NCBI GenBank assembly: GCA_002479485.1
Contig: DLNM01000030.1
Span: 1-20,152 of the forward strand
Direction: 5' to 3'
DNA from: Firmicutes bacterium UBA7510
GTDB taxonomy: Bacteria > Bacillota > Clostridia > Tissierellales > Sedimentibacteraceae
DNA length: 20,152 bases
The notes beneath the pieces are model-generated. The model was given only the letters and a program-made list of their open reading frames with translations, was not told the origin of the DNA and did no database searches. Shown here one piece after another: positions 1 to 7,281 of the stretch. Both the position numbers and the translations under genes were made by a program. The stretch's first letter is position 1, and each line of letters begins with the position of its first letter.

Positions 1-59
1 ATTTGCTGATTTTTATTAATATAATAACAAATTATTAACATATAATAACTAAATAAAGG

Positions 60-87
60 TTGTAATGGGCAATCATTTTGCTATAAT
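60..87 (+). promoter_or_regulatory. Candidate sigma-A promoter for gdhA
   Basis: A perfect -10 box TATAAT lies at 82-87, with a TTGTAA -35-like hexamer at 60-65, 16 nt upstream. The leader to the gdhA start would be about 105 nt. Other AT-rich -10-like hexamers occur nearby, so the choice is inferred. Confidence 0.4.
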
Positions 88-201
88 AAAAATGTATTCG
101 ATTTATCAATATATTAATTTGTTACAGTTTTTATATAAAATTGAAGACAAATGTATAAAGATTTCAATTAATTAAAAATATATTTGGAGGTATTTTTATC
201 A

Positions 202-1545
202 ATGAACGCTTATATTGAAAGAGTTATTGAACAAGTTAAAGTAAGAAATGCTGGTGAACCTGAATTTATTCAAACAATCGAAGAAGTATTAACTTCTTTA
301 GCACCAGCTATAGAAAAACACCCAGAGTACGAAGCAGCAGGTTTATTAGAAAGATTAGTAGAGCCTGAAAGACAAATAGTTTTCAGAGTATCATGGGTTG
401 ATGATCAAGGTAAAGTTCAAGTTAATAGAGGATTTAGAGTACAATTTAACGGTGCTATAGGACCTTACAAAGGTGGAATTAGATTTAACAAAAACGTATA
501 CCAAGGTATAGTTAAATTCTTAGGATTTGAACAAATATTTAAAAACTCTTTAACAGGTCTTCCAATCGGTGGAGGTAAAGGTGGTTCTGACTTTGATCCA
601 ACTGGAAAATCAGATGGAGAAATCATGAGATTCTGCCAAGCTTTCATGAGTGAATTATATAGACATATAGGTCCAGACATCGACGTACCAGCAGGAGACA
701 TGGGTGTTGGAGCAAAAGAAATAGGTTACATGTATGGACAATATAAGAGATTAAGAGGAGCTTTCGAAAACGGCGTTTTAACTGGTAAAGGTTTAGCATA
801 CGGCGGAAGTTTAATTAGACCAGAAGCTACAGGTTATGGTGCAGTTTACTACTTAAATGAAGTATTAAAACACCAAAATGATACTATGGTTGGAAAAACA
901 ATATCTGTATCAGGATATGGTAACGTTGCTTGGGGAGCAGTTTCAAAAGCTAATGAATTAGGTGCAAAAGTTGTAACACTTTCTGGTCCAGACGGATATA
1001 TCTATGATTCAAATGGAGTAACTGGTGAAAAAGTTCAATATATGCTTGAAATGAATGCTTCAAGAAGAAACAAAGTTCAAGATTACGCTGATAAATTTGG
1101 TGTTGAGTTCTTCCCAGGACAAAAACCATGGGGAAGAAAAGTAGACATAGTAATGCCATGTGCTACTCAAAACGAAGTTAGAATGGAAGAGGCAGAGCAA
1201 ATTGCAGCTAATGGAGTTAAATACTACATAGAAGTTTCAAATATGCCTACTACAAATGATGCATTATCATTCTTAATGAACAAAGGTTTAATAGTTGCTC
1301 CTTCAAAAGCAGTTAATGCTGGTGGAGTTGCTGTTTCATCATTAGAAATGAGCCAAAACTCAATGAGATACTCATGGACAGCTGAAGAAGTAGACGCTAA
1401 ATTAAAAGGTATAATGACTAACATTCATAAGGTTTCAGTAGAAGCTGCTGAAGAGTGTGGTTTAGGATACAACCTAGTAGCAGGTGCTAACTTAGCAGGA
1501 TTCAAAAAAGTTGCTGATGCTATGATGGCTCAAGGTATCATCTAA
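202..1545 (+). CDS. gdhA: Glutamate dehydrogenase, hexameric, probably NAD-specific
   Basis: Catalyses the reversible oxidative deamination of glutamate to 2-oxoglutarate and ammonia in the cytoplasm, linking amino-acid fermentation to nitrogen assimilation. The 447 residues are the normal length for the small hexameric family. Visible active-site motifs are GPYKGGIRF (Lys90, substrate), PIGGGKGG (Lys126, catalytic) and PAGDMGVGAKE (Asp166, catalytic). The Rossmann fold shows GYGNVAWGAV followed by LSGPDGYIYD. This matches my memory of the NAD-dependent C. symbiosum enzyme better than the NADP-type E. coli sequence; coenzyme choice is inferred. The ATG at 202 follows TTTGGAGG (183-190) by 11 nt; an in-frame TTG at 184 overlaps that Shine-Dalgarno and is rejected. 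It is monocistronic, with its own candidate promoter and terminator. Confidence 0.95.
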   Translation: MNAYIERVIEQVKVRNAGEPEFIQTIEEVLTSLAPAIEKHPEYEAAGLLERLVEPERQIVFRVSWVDDQGKVQVNRGFRVQFNGAIGPYKGGIRFNKNVYQGIVKFLGFEQIFKNSLTGLPIGGGKGGSDFDPTGKSDGEIMRFCQAFMSELYRHIGPDIDVPAGDMGVGAKEIGYMYGQYKRLRGAFENGVLTGKGLAYGGSLIRPEATGYGAVYYLNEVLKHQNDTMVGKTISVSGYGNVAWGAVSKANELGAKVVTLSGPDGYIYDSNGVTGEKVQYMLEMNASRRNKVQDYADKFGVEFFPGQKPWGRKVDIVMPCATQNEVRMEEAEQIAANGVKYYIEVSNMPTTNDALSFLMNKGLIVAPSKAVNAGGVAVSSLEMSQNSMRYSWTAEEVDAKLKGIMTNIHKVSVEAAEECGLGYNLVAGANLAGFKKVADAMMAQGII

Positions 1546-1575
1546 TATAAGACAAGTAAAGTATAATTAATATAT

Positions 1576-1609
1576 TTTAAGACCTATCATAAGATAGGTC
1601 TTAAATTTA
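1576..1609 (+). terminator. Intrinsic terminator after gdhA
   Basis: A perfect 13-bp stem (1576-1588 with 1593-1605, core AAGACCTATC/GATAGGTCTT) has an ATAA loop. The T-run after it is short (AAATTTAG), so termination may be partial. Confidence 0.7.
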
Positions 1610-1612
1610 GTT

Positions 1613-1641
1613 AAATTTTTGTTGACTAGGAAACAAAATTT
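1613..1641. promoter_or_regulatory. Candidate MarR-type operator upstream of the MATE gene
   Basis: A near-palindrome TTGTT-8 nt-AACAA at 1619-1636 extends to AAATTTT/AAAATTT arms with one bulged T. An 18-bp TTGTT/AACAA palindrome is the size and form of many MarR-family operators. A -35-like TTGACT (1622-1627) lies inside it. It sits just upstream of the MATE gene, whose downstream neighbour is a MarR protein, so autorepression of a MATE-marR operon is a reasonable inference. No second copy is seen before marR. Confidence 0.35.
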
Positions 1642-1659
1642 AATAATTAGAGGTGAGTA

Positions 1660-3003
1660 ATGGAAGAGATAAAGCAAAAAGGTTTGATGACAGAAGGAAG
1701 CATATTTAAACAGATTTTATATTTTTCTATCCCATTAATTATAGGCAATTTATTTCAACAGTTGTATAATACTGTAGATAGTATTGTTGTAGGCAATTTT
1801 ATTGGAGACAATGCATTAGCGGCTGTTAACTCTAGCGGTGCAATTGTTCAGTTATTAATTAGTTTTTTTATGGGTTTATCAATGGGTGGAGGAGTAACAA
1901 TTTCTAATTACTTTGGTGCTAGAAATAGAGAAGGAGTCCATAAAGCTGTACATACAACATTTGCACTTTCAGTGCTTTCGGGTGTGTTAGCTACAATAAT
2001 AGGTGTTGTTTTTACTCCTGCAATTTTAAAGCTGGTAAATGTTGACCCAGAGGTAATGGCTGACAGTGTATTATATTTAAGGATTTACTTTATGGGTATT
2101 TTGGGTTTAATAGTATACAATATGTGCAGTGGAATGTTAAGAGCAGTAGGAGATTCAAGACACCCCTTGTATTTTTTAATTGTATCTTCTGTAATTAATG
2201 TTGTTTTAGATATATTGTTTGTTGCTGTATTTAACTTAGGTATAGCTGGTGTAGCCTATGCAACCTTGATAGCACAATTTGCTAGTGCAATTTTATCAAT
2301 ACGCCAGTTAATGCGTGCGGATCAAATGTATAAGTTAGAGCTAAAAAAAGTACGCTTCCATATGGATATACTTAAAAGAATTATCAAGATAGGATTGCCA
2401 AGTGCGTTACAAAATGCTATTGTTTCATTCTCAAATGTAGTCGTTCAAGCTAACATAAATAGCTTTGGCAAGGAAGCTATGGCTGGAGCAGGTTCATATA
2501 TGAAGGTAGACGGCTTTGCACTTATGCCTGTAATGAGCTTCTCAATGGCACTTACAACATTTGTTGGTCAAAATATAGGAGCTAAAGAGTTTGAAAGGGT
2601 AAAAAAGGGCACAAAGATTGGGGTTTTAATGAGTTGCACAACAATACTCATTATTTCTATGATTTTATTAGTATTTGCACCTCAGGTTATGTCAATATTC
2701 TCAAGTAATCCAAACGTTATAGCTGTTGGAAAAACAATGATGTATTCTGTTGTTCCAGGATATTTATTTGTTGCTATCTCTCATGCTTTAGCAGGAGTTT
2801 TGAGAGGGGCAGGGCTTACCAAGATACCTATGTATGTAATGGTAGTTTGCTGGTGTGTATGTCGTGTTATTTGGATTACAGTTACTGTTAAGTTGTTTAA
2901 TGATATTAGATTTGTTTTTCTTGGTTGGCCTGTAACATGGGTTTTAAGTGCCACTGTTTTAATAATATATTATAAGCGTTCTAACTGGTTAGAAAAATTC
3001 TAA
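1660..3003 (+). CDS. MATE-family multidrug efflux transporter
   Basis: A polytopic inner-membrane protein of 447 residues with about 12 predicted membrane segments in two homologous halves, as in the MATE family (typically 440-460). The first half carries SIPLIIGNLFQQLYNTVDSI and then VVGNFIGDNALAAV. The second half repeats the pattern with IGLPSALQNAIVSFSN. Family members export cationic drugs using a sodium or proton gradient; substrate and coupling ion cannot be read here. The ATG at 1660 follows AGAGGTGAG by a few bases. A MarR regulator begins 47 nt downstream with no terminator between, so the two genes are probably cotranscribed. Confidence 0.92.
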   Translation: MEEIKQKGLMTEGSIFKQILYFSIPLIIGNLFQQLYNTVDSIVVGNFIGDNALAAVNSSGAIVQLLISFFMGLSMGGGVTISNYFGARNREGVHKAVHTTFALSVLSGVLATIIGVVFTPAILKLVNVDPEVMADSVLYLRIYFMGILGLIVYNMCSGMLRAVGDSRHPLYFLIVSSVINVVLDILFVAVFNLGIAGVAYATLIAQFASAILSIRQLMRADQMYKLELKKVRFHMDILKRIIKIGLPSALQNAIVSFSNVVVQANINSFGKEAMAGAGSYMKVDGFALMPVMSFSMALTTFVGQNIGAKEFERVKKGTKIGVLMSCTTILIISMILLVFAPQVMSIFSSNPNVIAVGKTMMYSVVPGYLFVAISHALAGVLRGAGLTKIPMYVMVVCWCVCRVIWITVTVKLFNDIRFVFLGWPVTWVLSATVLIIYYKRSNWLEKF

Positions 3004-3050
3004 AAACAGATAACAACATATGATTAATAAATATATTACGGAGGATTAAA

Positions 3051-3518
3051 TTGAATAGTAAAATTTTAATTCCGATTTTAAAGCAGTTAAATAAGATTAA
3101 AGAAATGCAAGATGAGTTATCAAAATTAGTGTCAAAGGAAATCCTTCACGAATACAGTTGTTCAGAATTACACTGTATAAGAAGTATTGGGAATTTAGAA
3201 CATCCCAACGTTACAAAAATTGCTAATGAACTTAAAATGACAAGAGGTGCTATTAGTAAGATTACTAAAAAACAGCTAAAGAAAGGCCTTATTGCTAGTT
3301 ATATGTTGGATTGCAATAAAAAGGAGATATACTTTAGGCTAACTGAGCTTGGACAAAAGATATTTGATGAGCATGAAAAATGGCATGAAGATTTTGAAAA
3401 AAGAAATAACTTTTTCTTTGATAAATATACAGAAAATGAACTAATACTTGTAAAAGAATTTATAGATACTTATATTTCATATGTAGATAATAAAATAGAT
3501 ACGTTAAATAAAAAGTAG
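3051..3518 (+). CDS. MarR-family transcriptional regulator
   Basis: A protein of 155 residues, the usual MarR length. A winged helix-turn-helix spans about residues 40-100: recognition region NVTKIANELKMTRGAISKITKKQ, shown here as its core KIANELKMTRGAISK, followed by a wing with LDCNKKEIYFRLTELG. Helices at both ends would form the dimer interface. The start is TTG at 3051, preceded by GGAGGA (3040-3045) at ideal spacing. It directly follows the MATE transporter and probably represses that operon, releasing DNA when a drug-like ligand binds; ligand and target are inferred. A strong terminator follows the stop. Confidence 0.9.
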   Translation: MNSKILIPILKQLNKIKEMQDELSKLVSKEILHEYSCSELHCIRSIGNLEHPNVTKIANELKMTRGAISKITKKQLKKGLIASYMLDCNKKEIYFRLTELGQKIFDEHEKWHEDFEKRNNFFFDKYTENELILVKEFIDTYISYVDNKIDTLNKK

Positions 3519-3521
3519 GAT

Positions 3522-3550
3522 AAAAAAAGCTGCTGAAAGCAGCTTTTTTT
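3522..3550. terminator. Bidirectional terminator between marR and the DUF3343 gene
   Basis: The stem AAAAAAAGCTGCT/AGCAGCTTTTTTT closes on a GAA loop. It has a T-run on the plus strand and an A-run that serves the convergent minus-strand operon, whose last stop codon starts at 3551 and overlaps it. Confidence 0.85.
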
Positions 3551-3794
3551 ATATATCATGACCATCGTATACTAAGTTGTAATTTTTTAATCCTTCTACT
3601 GAAAATATGCTTTCTATTTCCTCTTCAATAAGATCTAATATATCGCCATCATAAAATATCTTAGCACATGTTCCACAGCTTGAACTAAGAGCCCTAGGAG
3701 TAGGTGAAAGAGTACAAGTTATATCTTTTTTTCCCATATTCCTATTAAACTTTAAAGCTCCTGACTGTGAGAAAAAGATTATAATATAATTCAT
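3549..3794 (-). CDS. DUF3343 family protein (putative Se/S carrier-like)
   Basis: A small cytoplasmic protein of 81 residues with the DUF3343 layout: an N-terminal strand MNYIIIFFSQSGALKF, then SPTPRALSSSCGTC, with Cys40 and Cys43 in a CxxC arrangement after a PR-x-LSSSCG motif. DUF3343 proteins are often encoded beside YedE transporters and TusA-like proteins and are annotated as putative selenium or sulfur carriers; the biochemical role is not settled. It is the last gene of the three-gene operon, starting 1 nt after the TusA-like stop codon, with only a weak Shine-Dalgarno. Translational coupling is likely. Confidence 0.8.
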   Translation of the reverse strand: MNYIIIFFSQSGALKFNRNMGKKDITCTLSPTPRALSSSCGTCAKIFYDGDILDLIEEEIESIFSVEGLKNYNLVYDGHDI

Positions 3795-3795
3795 T

Positions 3796-4002
3796 TTATT
3801 TTTCTGCCTTTATAATATAGTTTTCGTTTCCTTCAACTATACTAACAAAAAATCCTTTACTTGTCAAAAATTTTGTAACATTTGTTTTTGAAGTATTATT
3901 ATCTACTATTACTTCAATTTCATTTGTATCATCTGTTAAAGCTTTTTTTGTCATTAATACTGGTTGTGGACATGAAGTACCACTTGTATCTACTTTAATC
4001 AT
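3796..4002 (-). CDS. TusA/SirA-like sulfur- or selenium-carrier protein
   Basis: A 68-residue protein of the TusA/SirA fold (family length about 70-80), with the signature CPQP at residues 11-14. Cys11 would carry a persulfide or perselenide. Its place between a YedE transporter and a DUF3343 protein resembles operons of the selenium-metabolism YedF/TusA type, so delivery of imported Se or S to a downstream enzyme is inferred. The start at 4002 is set by a strong AAGGAG (plus-strand 4011-4016). An upstream in-frame ATG at 4080 would add 26 residues with no conserved sequence, and it lies inside yedE. The gene starts 17 nt after the yedE stop. Confidence 0.87.
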   Translation of the reverse strand: MIKVDTSGTSCPQPVLMTKKALTDDTNEIEVIVDNNTSKTNVTKFLTSKGFFVSIVEGNENYIIKAEK

Positions 4003-4019
4003 TACAATTACTCCTTTAT

Positions 4020-5111
4020 CTATGCATTCTTTTTCGATATTGAGTTTACTATCGAAACAATCAACAGTAAAGCCAAGCATATAACAACTGCTATTTGACC
4101 GTTTGCAGTAGGTCCAGCGCCACTTGAAGCAAGACTGAAATTATGGCACACAGCAGCACCAACAATCATACCTAATGCTGTAACTGCAGAGTCAACATTG
4201 CCTTCACCTGTTAGTATTAATTGTCTTAATGGACATCCGCTTAATAATACTGATCCCCAACCAACTAATGTCATACCTAAGAAGTTCCAAAGACCATCAT
4301 TATGAGCTATAGGCTGATCAACAAATCCTAAATTAAATTTGCCAAGTATAAGGTTTCCTGCTAATGTAAATACAATAATTGCAATAAAGCCAAGCAATAA
4401 AGTGTTTTCTCTAAATAATATAGCATCTCTTATACCACCTACCATGCAAAGCCTAGTTTTTTGTGCTAGTACACCAACTACAAGTCCAGCTACCAATGAT
4501 GCTATTATAGGAGCATGCATGCTACCAGGACCTTTTTCACTGAAGAAAATAAATGCTGGTGCAACTACTAAAAGTGCTAATAACCCTACTGTGAATATTG
4601 GAAATACATAGCCATCAAAGTTTGATGTTTTATAATTTCTTTTCAATGTAAATCCTTTATTTAAGAAAAATATTCCTACTAATATTCCAGCTACAAATCC
4701 AACAAGACCAACAATTGCGTTTAAATCGCCTCCACCAATTCTAAGTACCATTCTTAATGGGCATCCTAAAAACATTAACGCACCAATCATTACTGCTATT
4801 CCTAAGAAAAATCTTGTTACAGGTGAAGAACCACCCTTTGCTTGAAATTCTTTACTAAAGAATGAACATACGAATGCACCTAACACAAGTCCGATTATTT
4901 CTGGTCTTATGTATTGTACGATCTCAGCTCTATGTAATCCTAATCCTCCTGCTATATCTCTTTCAAAGCAAGCGATACAAAATCCCATATTTGCAGGATT
5001 ACCAAGCTTCACTAAAACTACTGCTATAATACCTATTATAGCTCCACATAAAATCATAGCTTTTTTACTTTCAAAAAAAGATGATTTTGTTTCAATTTTT
5101 TTCCCTTCCAT
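4020..5111 (-). CDS. yedE: YedE/YeeE-family putative selenium or sulfur transporter
   Basis: An integral membrane protein of 363 residues with about nine or ten hydrophobic segments and the family's internal duplication. Each half carries a GCPLR motif (FLGCPLRMVLRIGGGD and LLSGCPLRQLILTGEGN) and a Cys-containing segment (MGFCIACFERD and RLCMVGGIRD). YeeE relatives import thiosulfate through conserved Cys residues. The YedE subgroup linked to TusA-like and DUF3343 genes is proposed to import selenium compounds; the substrate here is inferred from neighbours. The ATG at 5111 follows AGGAGGA at good spacing; an in-frame start at 5165 lacks this and is rejected. It is the first gene of the operon, divergent from the two-component genes. 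Confidence 0.88.
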   Translation of the reverse strand: MEGKKIETKSSFFESKKAMILCGAIIGIIAVVLVKLGNPANMGFCIACFERDIAGGLGLHRAEIVQYIRPEIIGLVLGAFVCSFFSKEFQAKGGSSPVTRFFLGIAVMIGALMFLGCPLRMVLRIGGGDLNAIVGLVGFVAGILVGIFFLNKGFTLKRNYKTSNFDGYVFPIFTVGLLALLVVAPAFIFFSEKGPGSMHAPIIASLVAGLVVGVLAQKTRLCMVGGIRDAILFRENTLLLGFIAIIVFTLAGNLILGKFNLGFVDQPIAHNDGLWNFLGMTLVGWGSVLLSGCPLRQLILTGEGNVDSAVTALGMIVGAAVCHNFSLASSGAGPTANGQIAVVICLALLLIVSIVNSISKKNA

Positions 5112-5268
5112 TATAAGTCCTCCTAAAAAATTATTTGAAAATATAACAAATATGTAACTTACCAATTAATTATAGTTAATTATTTATCAAAGGTAAAATG
5201 AAAGAAATTTATGCAAAATTTAACAAGTATAAAAAAATCTTATGAATTTAAATTTGCATATATAAATA

Positions 5269-5301
5269 ATAGATAATTTATAGATTAATACATGATATAA
5301 T
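5269..5301 (+). promoter_or_regulatory. Promoter with tandem 11-bp repeats for the two-component operon
   Basis: Two adjacent 11-bp repeats, ATAGATAATTT (5269-5279) and ATAGATTAATA (5280-5290), lie 5 nt before an extended -10 box TGATATAAT (TATAAT at 5296-5301). No good -35 is present, and the repeats sit where it would be. Tandem direct repeats with about one helical turn of spacing over the -35 are typical of activating OmpR-family sites. The same block recurs before the ABC transporter. Confidence 0.6.
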
Positions 5302-5335
5302 ATGCGTAGCATATTAAAAAATTGGAGTTGATAAT

Positions 5336-6010
5336 ATGACGCATAAAATACTATTAGTAGATGATGAAAAAGATATAATAAAATTATTATATGATTTTTT
5401 TAGTATTCAGGGATATTTAGTTTATAAAGCATTAAATGGATTAGAAGCGCTAGAAAAAGTAGCTGTGCAACCTGACATTATATTATTAGATATAAACATG
5501 CCTAAAATGGACGGGCTTGAAGTATGTAAAAAAATAAGAAATCACGTTAACTGCCCTATAATTTTTTTAACAGCTAAAATAGAAGAAAGAGATAGAATAA
5601 ATGGACTTTTGGTTGGTGGGGATGACTACATAATGAAGCCATTTAGCTTAGATGAATTAAAAGCTAGAGTTGAAGCTCATCTAAGAAGAGAAGAAAGAAA
5701 TCATAATAGAGAAAATGTGCGTTTTCATAATGATTTAGTTATTAATTACTCTGGCAGAACTATTTATTATAATAATCAAGAGATTTTATTTACTAAGATA
5801 GAATTTGATTTAATAGAGTTTTTTTCATTACATACAGGTCAGGTTTTTGATAAAGAAAGTATATATGAAAATGTGTGGGGATATGATGGAGAAGGAGATA
5901 GCAGTATTATAGTTGAGCATATAAGAAGGATTAGACAAAAGATTTCAAAATACACTGATAAAAATTACATAGAAACTGTGTGGGGAGTGGGATATAAGTG
6001 GATTGGATAG
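5336..6010 (+). CDS. OmpR/PhoB-family response regulator
   Basis: A cytoplasmic transcription factor of 224 residues. The receiver domain (about 3-115) shows the acidic pair Asp9-Asp10, phosphoacceptor Asp52 in LLDINMP, Thr79 and Lys101 in IMKPF. A C-terminal winged helix (about 125-224) ends in the typical RRIRQKI...YIETVWGVGYKWI, quoted in part. The ATG at 5336 follows TTGGAG. The next gene, its kinase, overlaps its end by 13 nt. It probably activates its own promoter and that of the adjacent ABC transporter through the shared 11-bp repeats (inferred). Together with the transporter, this resembles antimicrobial-peptide sensing and detoxification modules of Firmicutes. Confidence 0.93.
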   Translation: MTHKILLVDDEKDIIKLLYDFFSIQGYLVYKALNGLEALEKVAVQPDIILLDINMPKMDGLEVCKKIRNHVNCPIIFLTAKIEERDRINGLLVGGDDYIMKPFSLDELKARVEAHLRREERNHNRENVRFHNDLVINYSGRTIYYNNQEILFTKIEFDLIEFFSLHTGQVFDKESIYENVWGYDGEGDSSIIVEHIRRIRQKISKYTDKNYIETVWGVGYKWIG

Positions 6011-7185
6011 ACGAACGTATTGAACACATAACTAAGAAGCTTAAAATAGTTTCCTTGAAAAATGCATTACAGCTATATATTTTATTAGGTATTGCTGCAG
6101 TTGTAATATTTTCTTTACTTACAATGTTTATTTGTAACAATTGGGTACGTCTTATTATTTTTAAGTATGAGGGCTTCACAAACTATGATATTGTAGGTGA
6201 GTATGTTTATATAGATAAAATTTTCTCATCCATGCAAAATAGCGATAAGGTTTTGACAATTATAATAAATTTAATTAAGAACTTTTCACCTATAATTTAT
6301 TCAATTGTTTCTATTATTGTAATTTCTAAACTATACTATAAAAATAAGCTTGAGGTTCCTTTAAATATATTAAAGGAAGAGGCAAATCATATAGGAGAAG
6401 AGGATTATAGCTTCGAATGTATATATGAAACTGGTGATGAAATGGGAGAAATTTGTGAAACTTTTGATAATATGAGGCGTCAGTTGATAACAAATAAAGA
6501 GAACCTTTGGAGACAGATTAATGAAGAAAGAAGATTAAAGGCTGCATTTGCACACGATTTAAGGACACCTTTAACTGTTTTAAAGGGCTATACAGAGCTA
6601 CTTATTAAATATTATCCTGAAGGCAAAATTGATGAAGAAAAAATGATGGAAACGCTAAACATGATGAAAAGCCAGATAGCTCGTTTAGAGAATTTTGGCG
6701 GAACAATGAAAAAAATTAATACTCTTGAAGAATTAGAGTTAAATAAGATAGAACTAACAAAAGGTGATTTTATTAGTTCTATAGAATCGGTAGTTAAAGG
6801 TATAAATGATACTCAGGATAAGAATTTAAGACTTCATGTAGATGATATTCAGAGTGATTTGGTTGTAGATAATGATATAGTTATTCAAGTGTTAGAGAAT
6901 GTGCTGTCAAATGCACTAAGATATTGTAATAACACAATAGATATTACAATAAAAACAGAGGATAGTTTCCTATTTATTTATGTTAAGGATGATGGAAGAG
7001 GATTTACTAAAGAGGAGCTCAATAAAGCCTGTCAACCATATTATACAAGCTCAAAATGTGAAAGTCATTATGGCTTAGGCTTATCAATTTGTAAATTGCT
7101 TTGTGAAAAACATAATGGAAATATAAATCTTTTTAATAGCATTGATGGTGGTGCAATAGTTTGTGCCACATTTCAAACTCCATGA
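5998..7185 (+). CDS. Membrane sensor histidine kinase
   Basis: A protein of 395 residues with a GTG start at 5998 that overlaps the regulator's stop; GGGGAG lies about 10 nt upstream. Membrane segments at about 24-45 and 96-112 enclose a short extracellular loop of about 50 residues, followed by a HAMP-like linker. The HisKA domain has phosphoacceptor His186 in FAHDLRTPLTVLKGY. The catalytic domain shows an N box (VLENVLSNALRYCNN), G1 (VKDDGRGF) and G2 (GLGLSICKLL). The ligand is unknown. A small sensor loop and a neighbouring ABC exporter are common in peptide-antibiotic sensing pairs, but this is inference only. Confidence 0.92.
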   Translation: MDWIDERIEHITKKLKIVSLKNALQLYILLGIAAVVIFSLLTMFICNNWVRLIIFKYEGFTNYDIVGEYVYIDKIFSSMQNSDKVLTIIINLIKNFSPIIYSIVSIIVISKLYYKNKLEVPLNILKEEANHIGEEDYSFECIYETGDEMGEICETFDNMRRQLITNKENLWRQINEERRLKAAFAHDLRTPLTVLKGYTELLIKYYPEGKIDEEKMMETLNMMKSQIARLENFGGTMKKINTLEELELNKIELTKGDFISSIESVVKGINDTQDKNLRLHVDDIQSDLVVDNDIVIQVLENVLSNALRYCNNTIDITIKTEDSFLFIYVKDDGRGFTKEELNKACQPYYTSSKCESHYGLGLSICKLLCEKHNGNINLFNSIDGGAIVCATFQTP

Positions 7186-7196
7186 ACAAGTTATTT

Positions 7197-7229
7197 ATAG
7201 ATTAATTATAGATAATTACAGAGTACAAT
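7197..7229 (+). promoter_or_regulatory. Promoter with tandem 11-bp repeats for the ABC transporter operon
   Basis: The repeats ATAGATTAATT (7197-7207) and ATAGATAATTA (7208-7218) are followed after 5 nt by a -10-like TACAAT (7224-7229). The geometry is identical to the regulator's own promoter (22-bp repeat block, 5-nt gap, -10), although the order of the two repeat variants is swapped. This supports direct control of the transporter by the adjacent response regulator. Confidence 0.55.
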
Positions 7230-7261
7230 ACTTTTAGATAGAGAATTGTACTCTAATTTTT
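7220..7261 (+). terminator. Hairpin between kinase and ABC ATPase genes, probable terminator
   Basis: The perfect 10-bp stem AGAGTACAAT/ATTGTACTCT (7220-7229 with 7245-7254) has a 15-nt loop and is followed by AATTTTTAGG. It would form in transcripts reading through from the kinase gene. It could not form in transcripts starting at the overlapping promoter, because its left arm contains that -10 box. It may therefore separate the two transcription units. Confidence 0.5.
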
Positions 7262-7281
7262 AGGTTTGAAAGGAGATTTTT

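Noticed and set aside
465..701. Reverse-strand ORFs inside gdhA (also 950-1159 and 1224-1424)
   Set aside because: They are antisense frames of a strongly conserved enzyme with no ribosome binding sites.
4339..5157. Forward ORFs opposite yedE (4339-4611 and 4909-5157)
   Set aside because: These are antisense shadows; the reverse-strand frame carries the GCPLR motifs and a strong Shine-Dalgarno.
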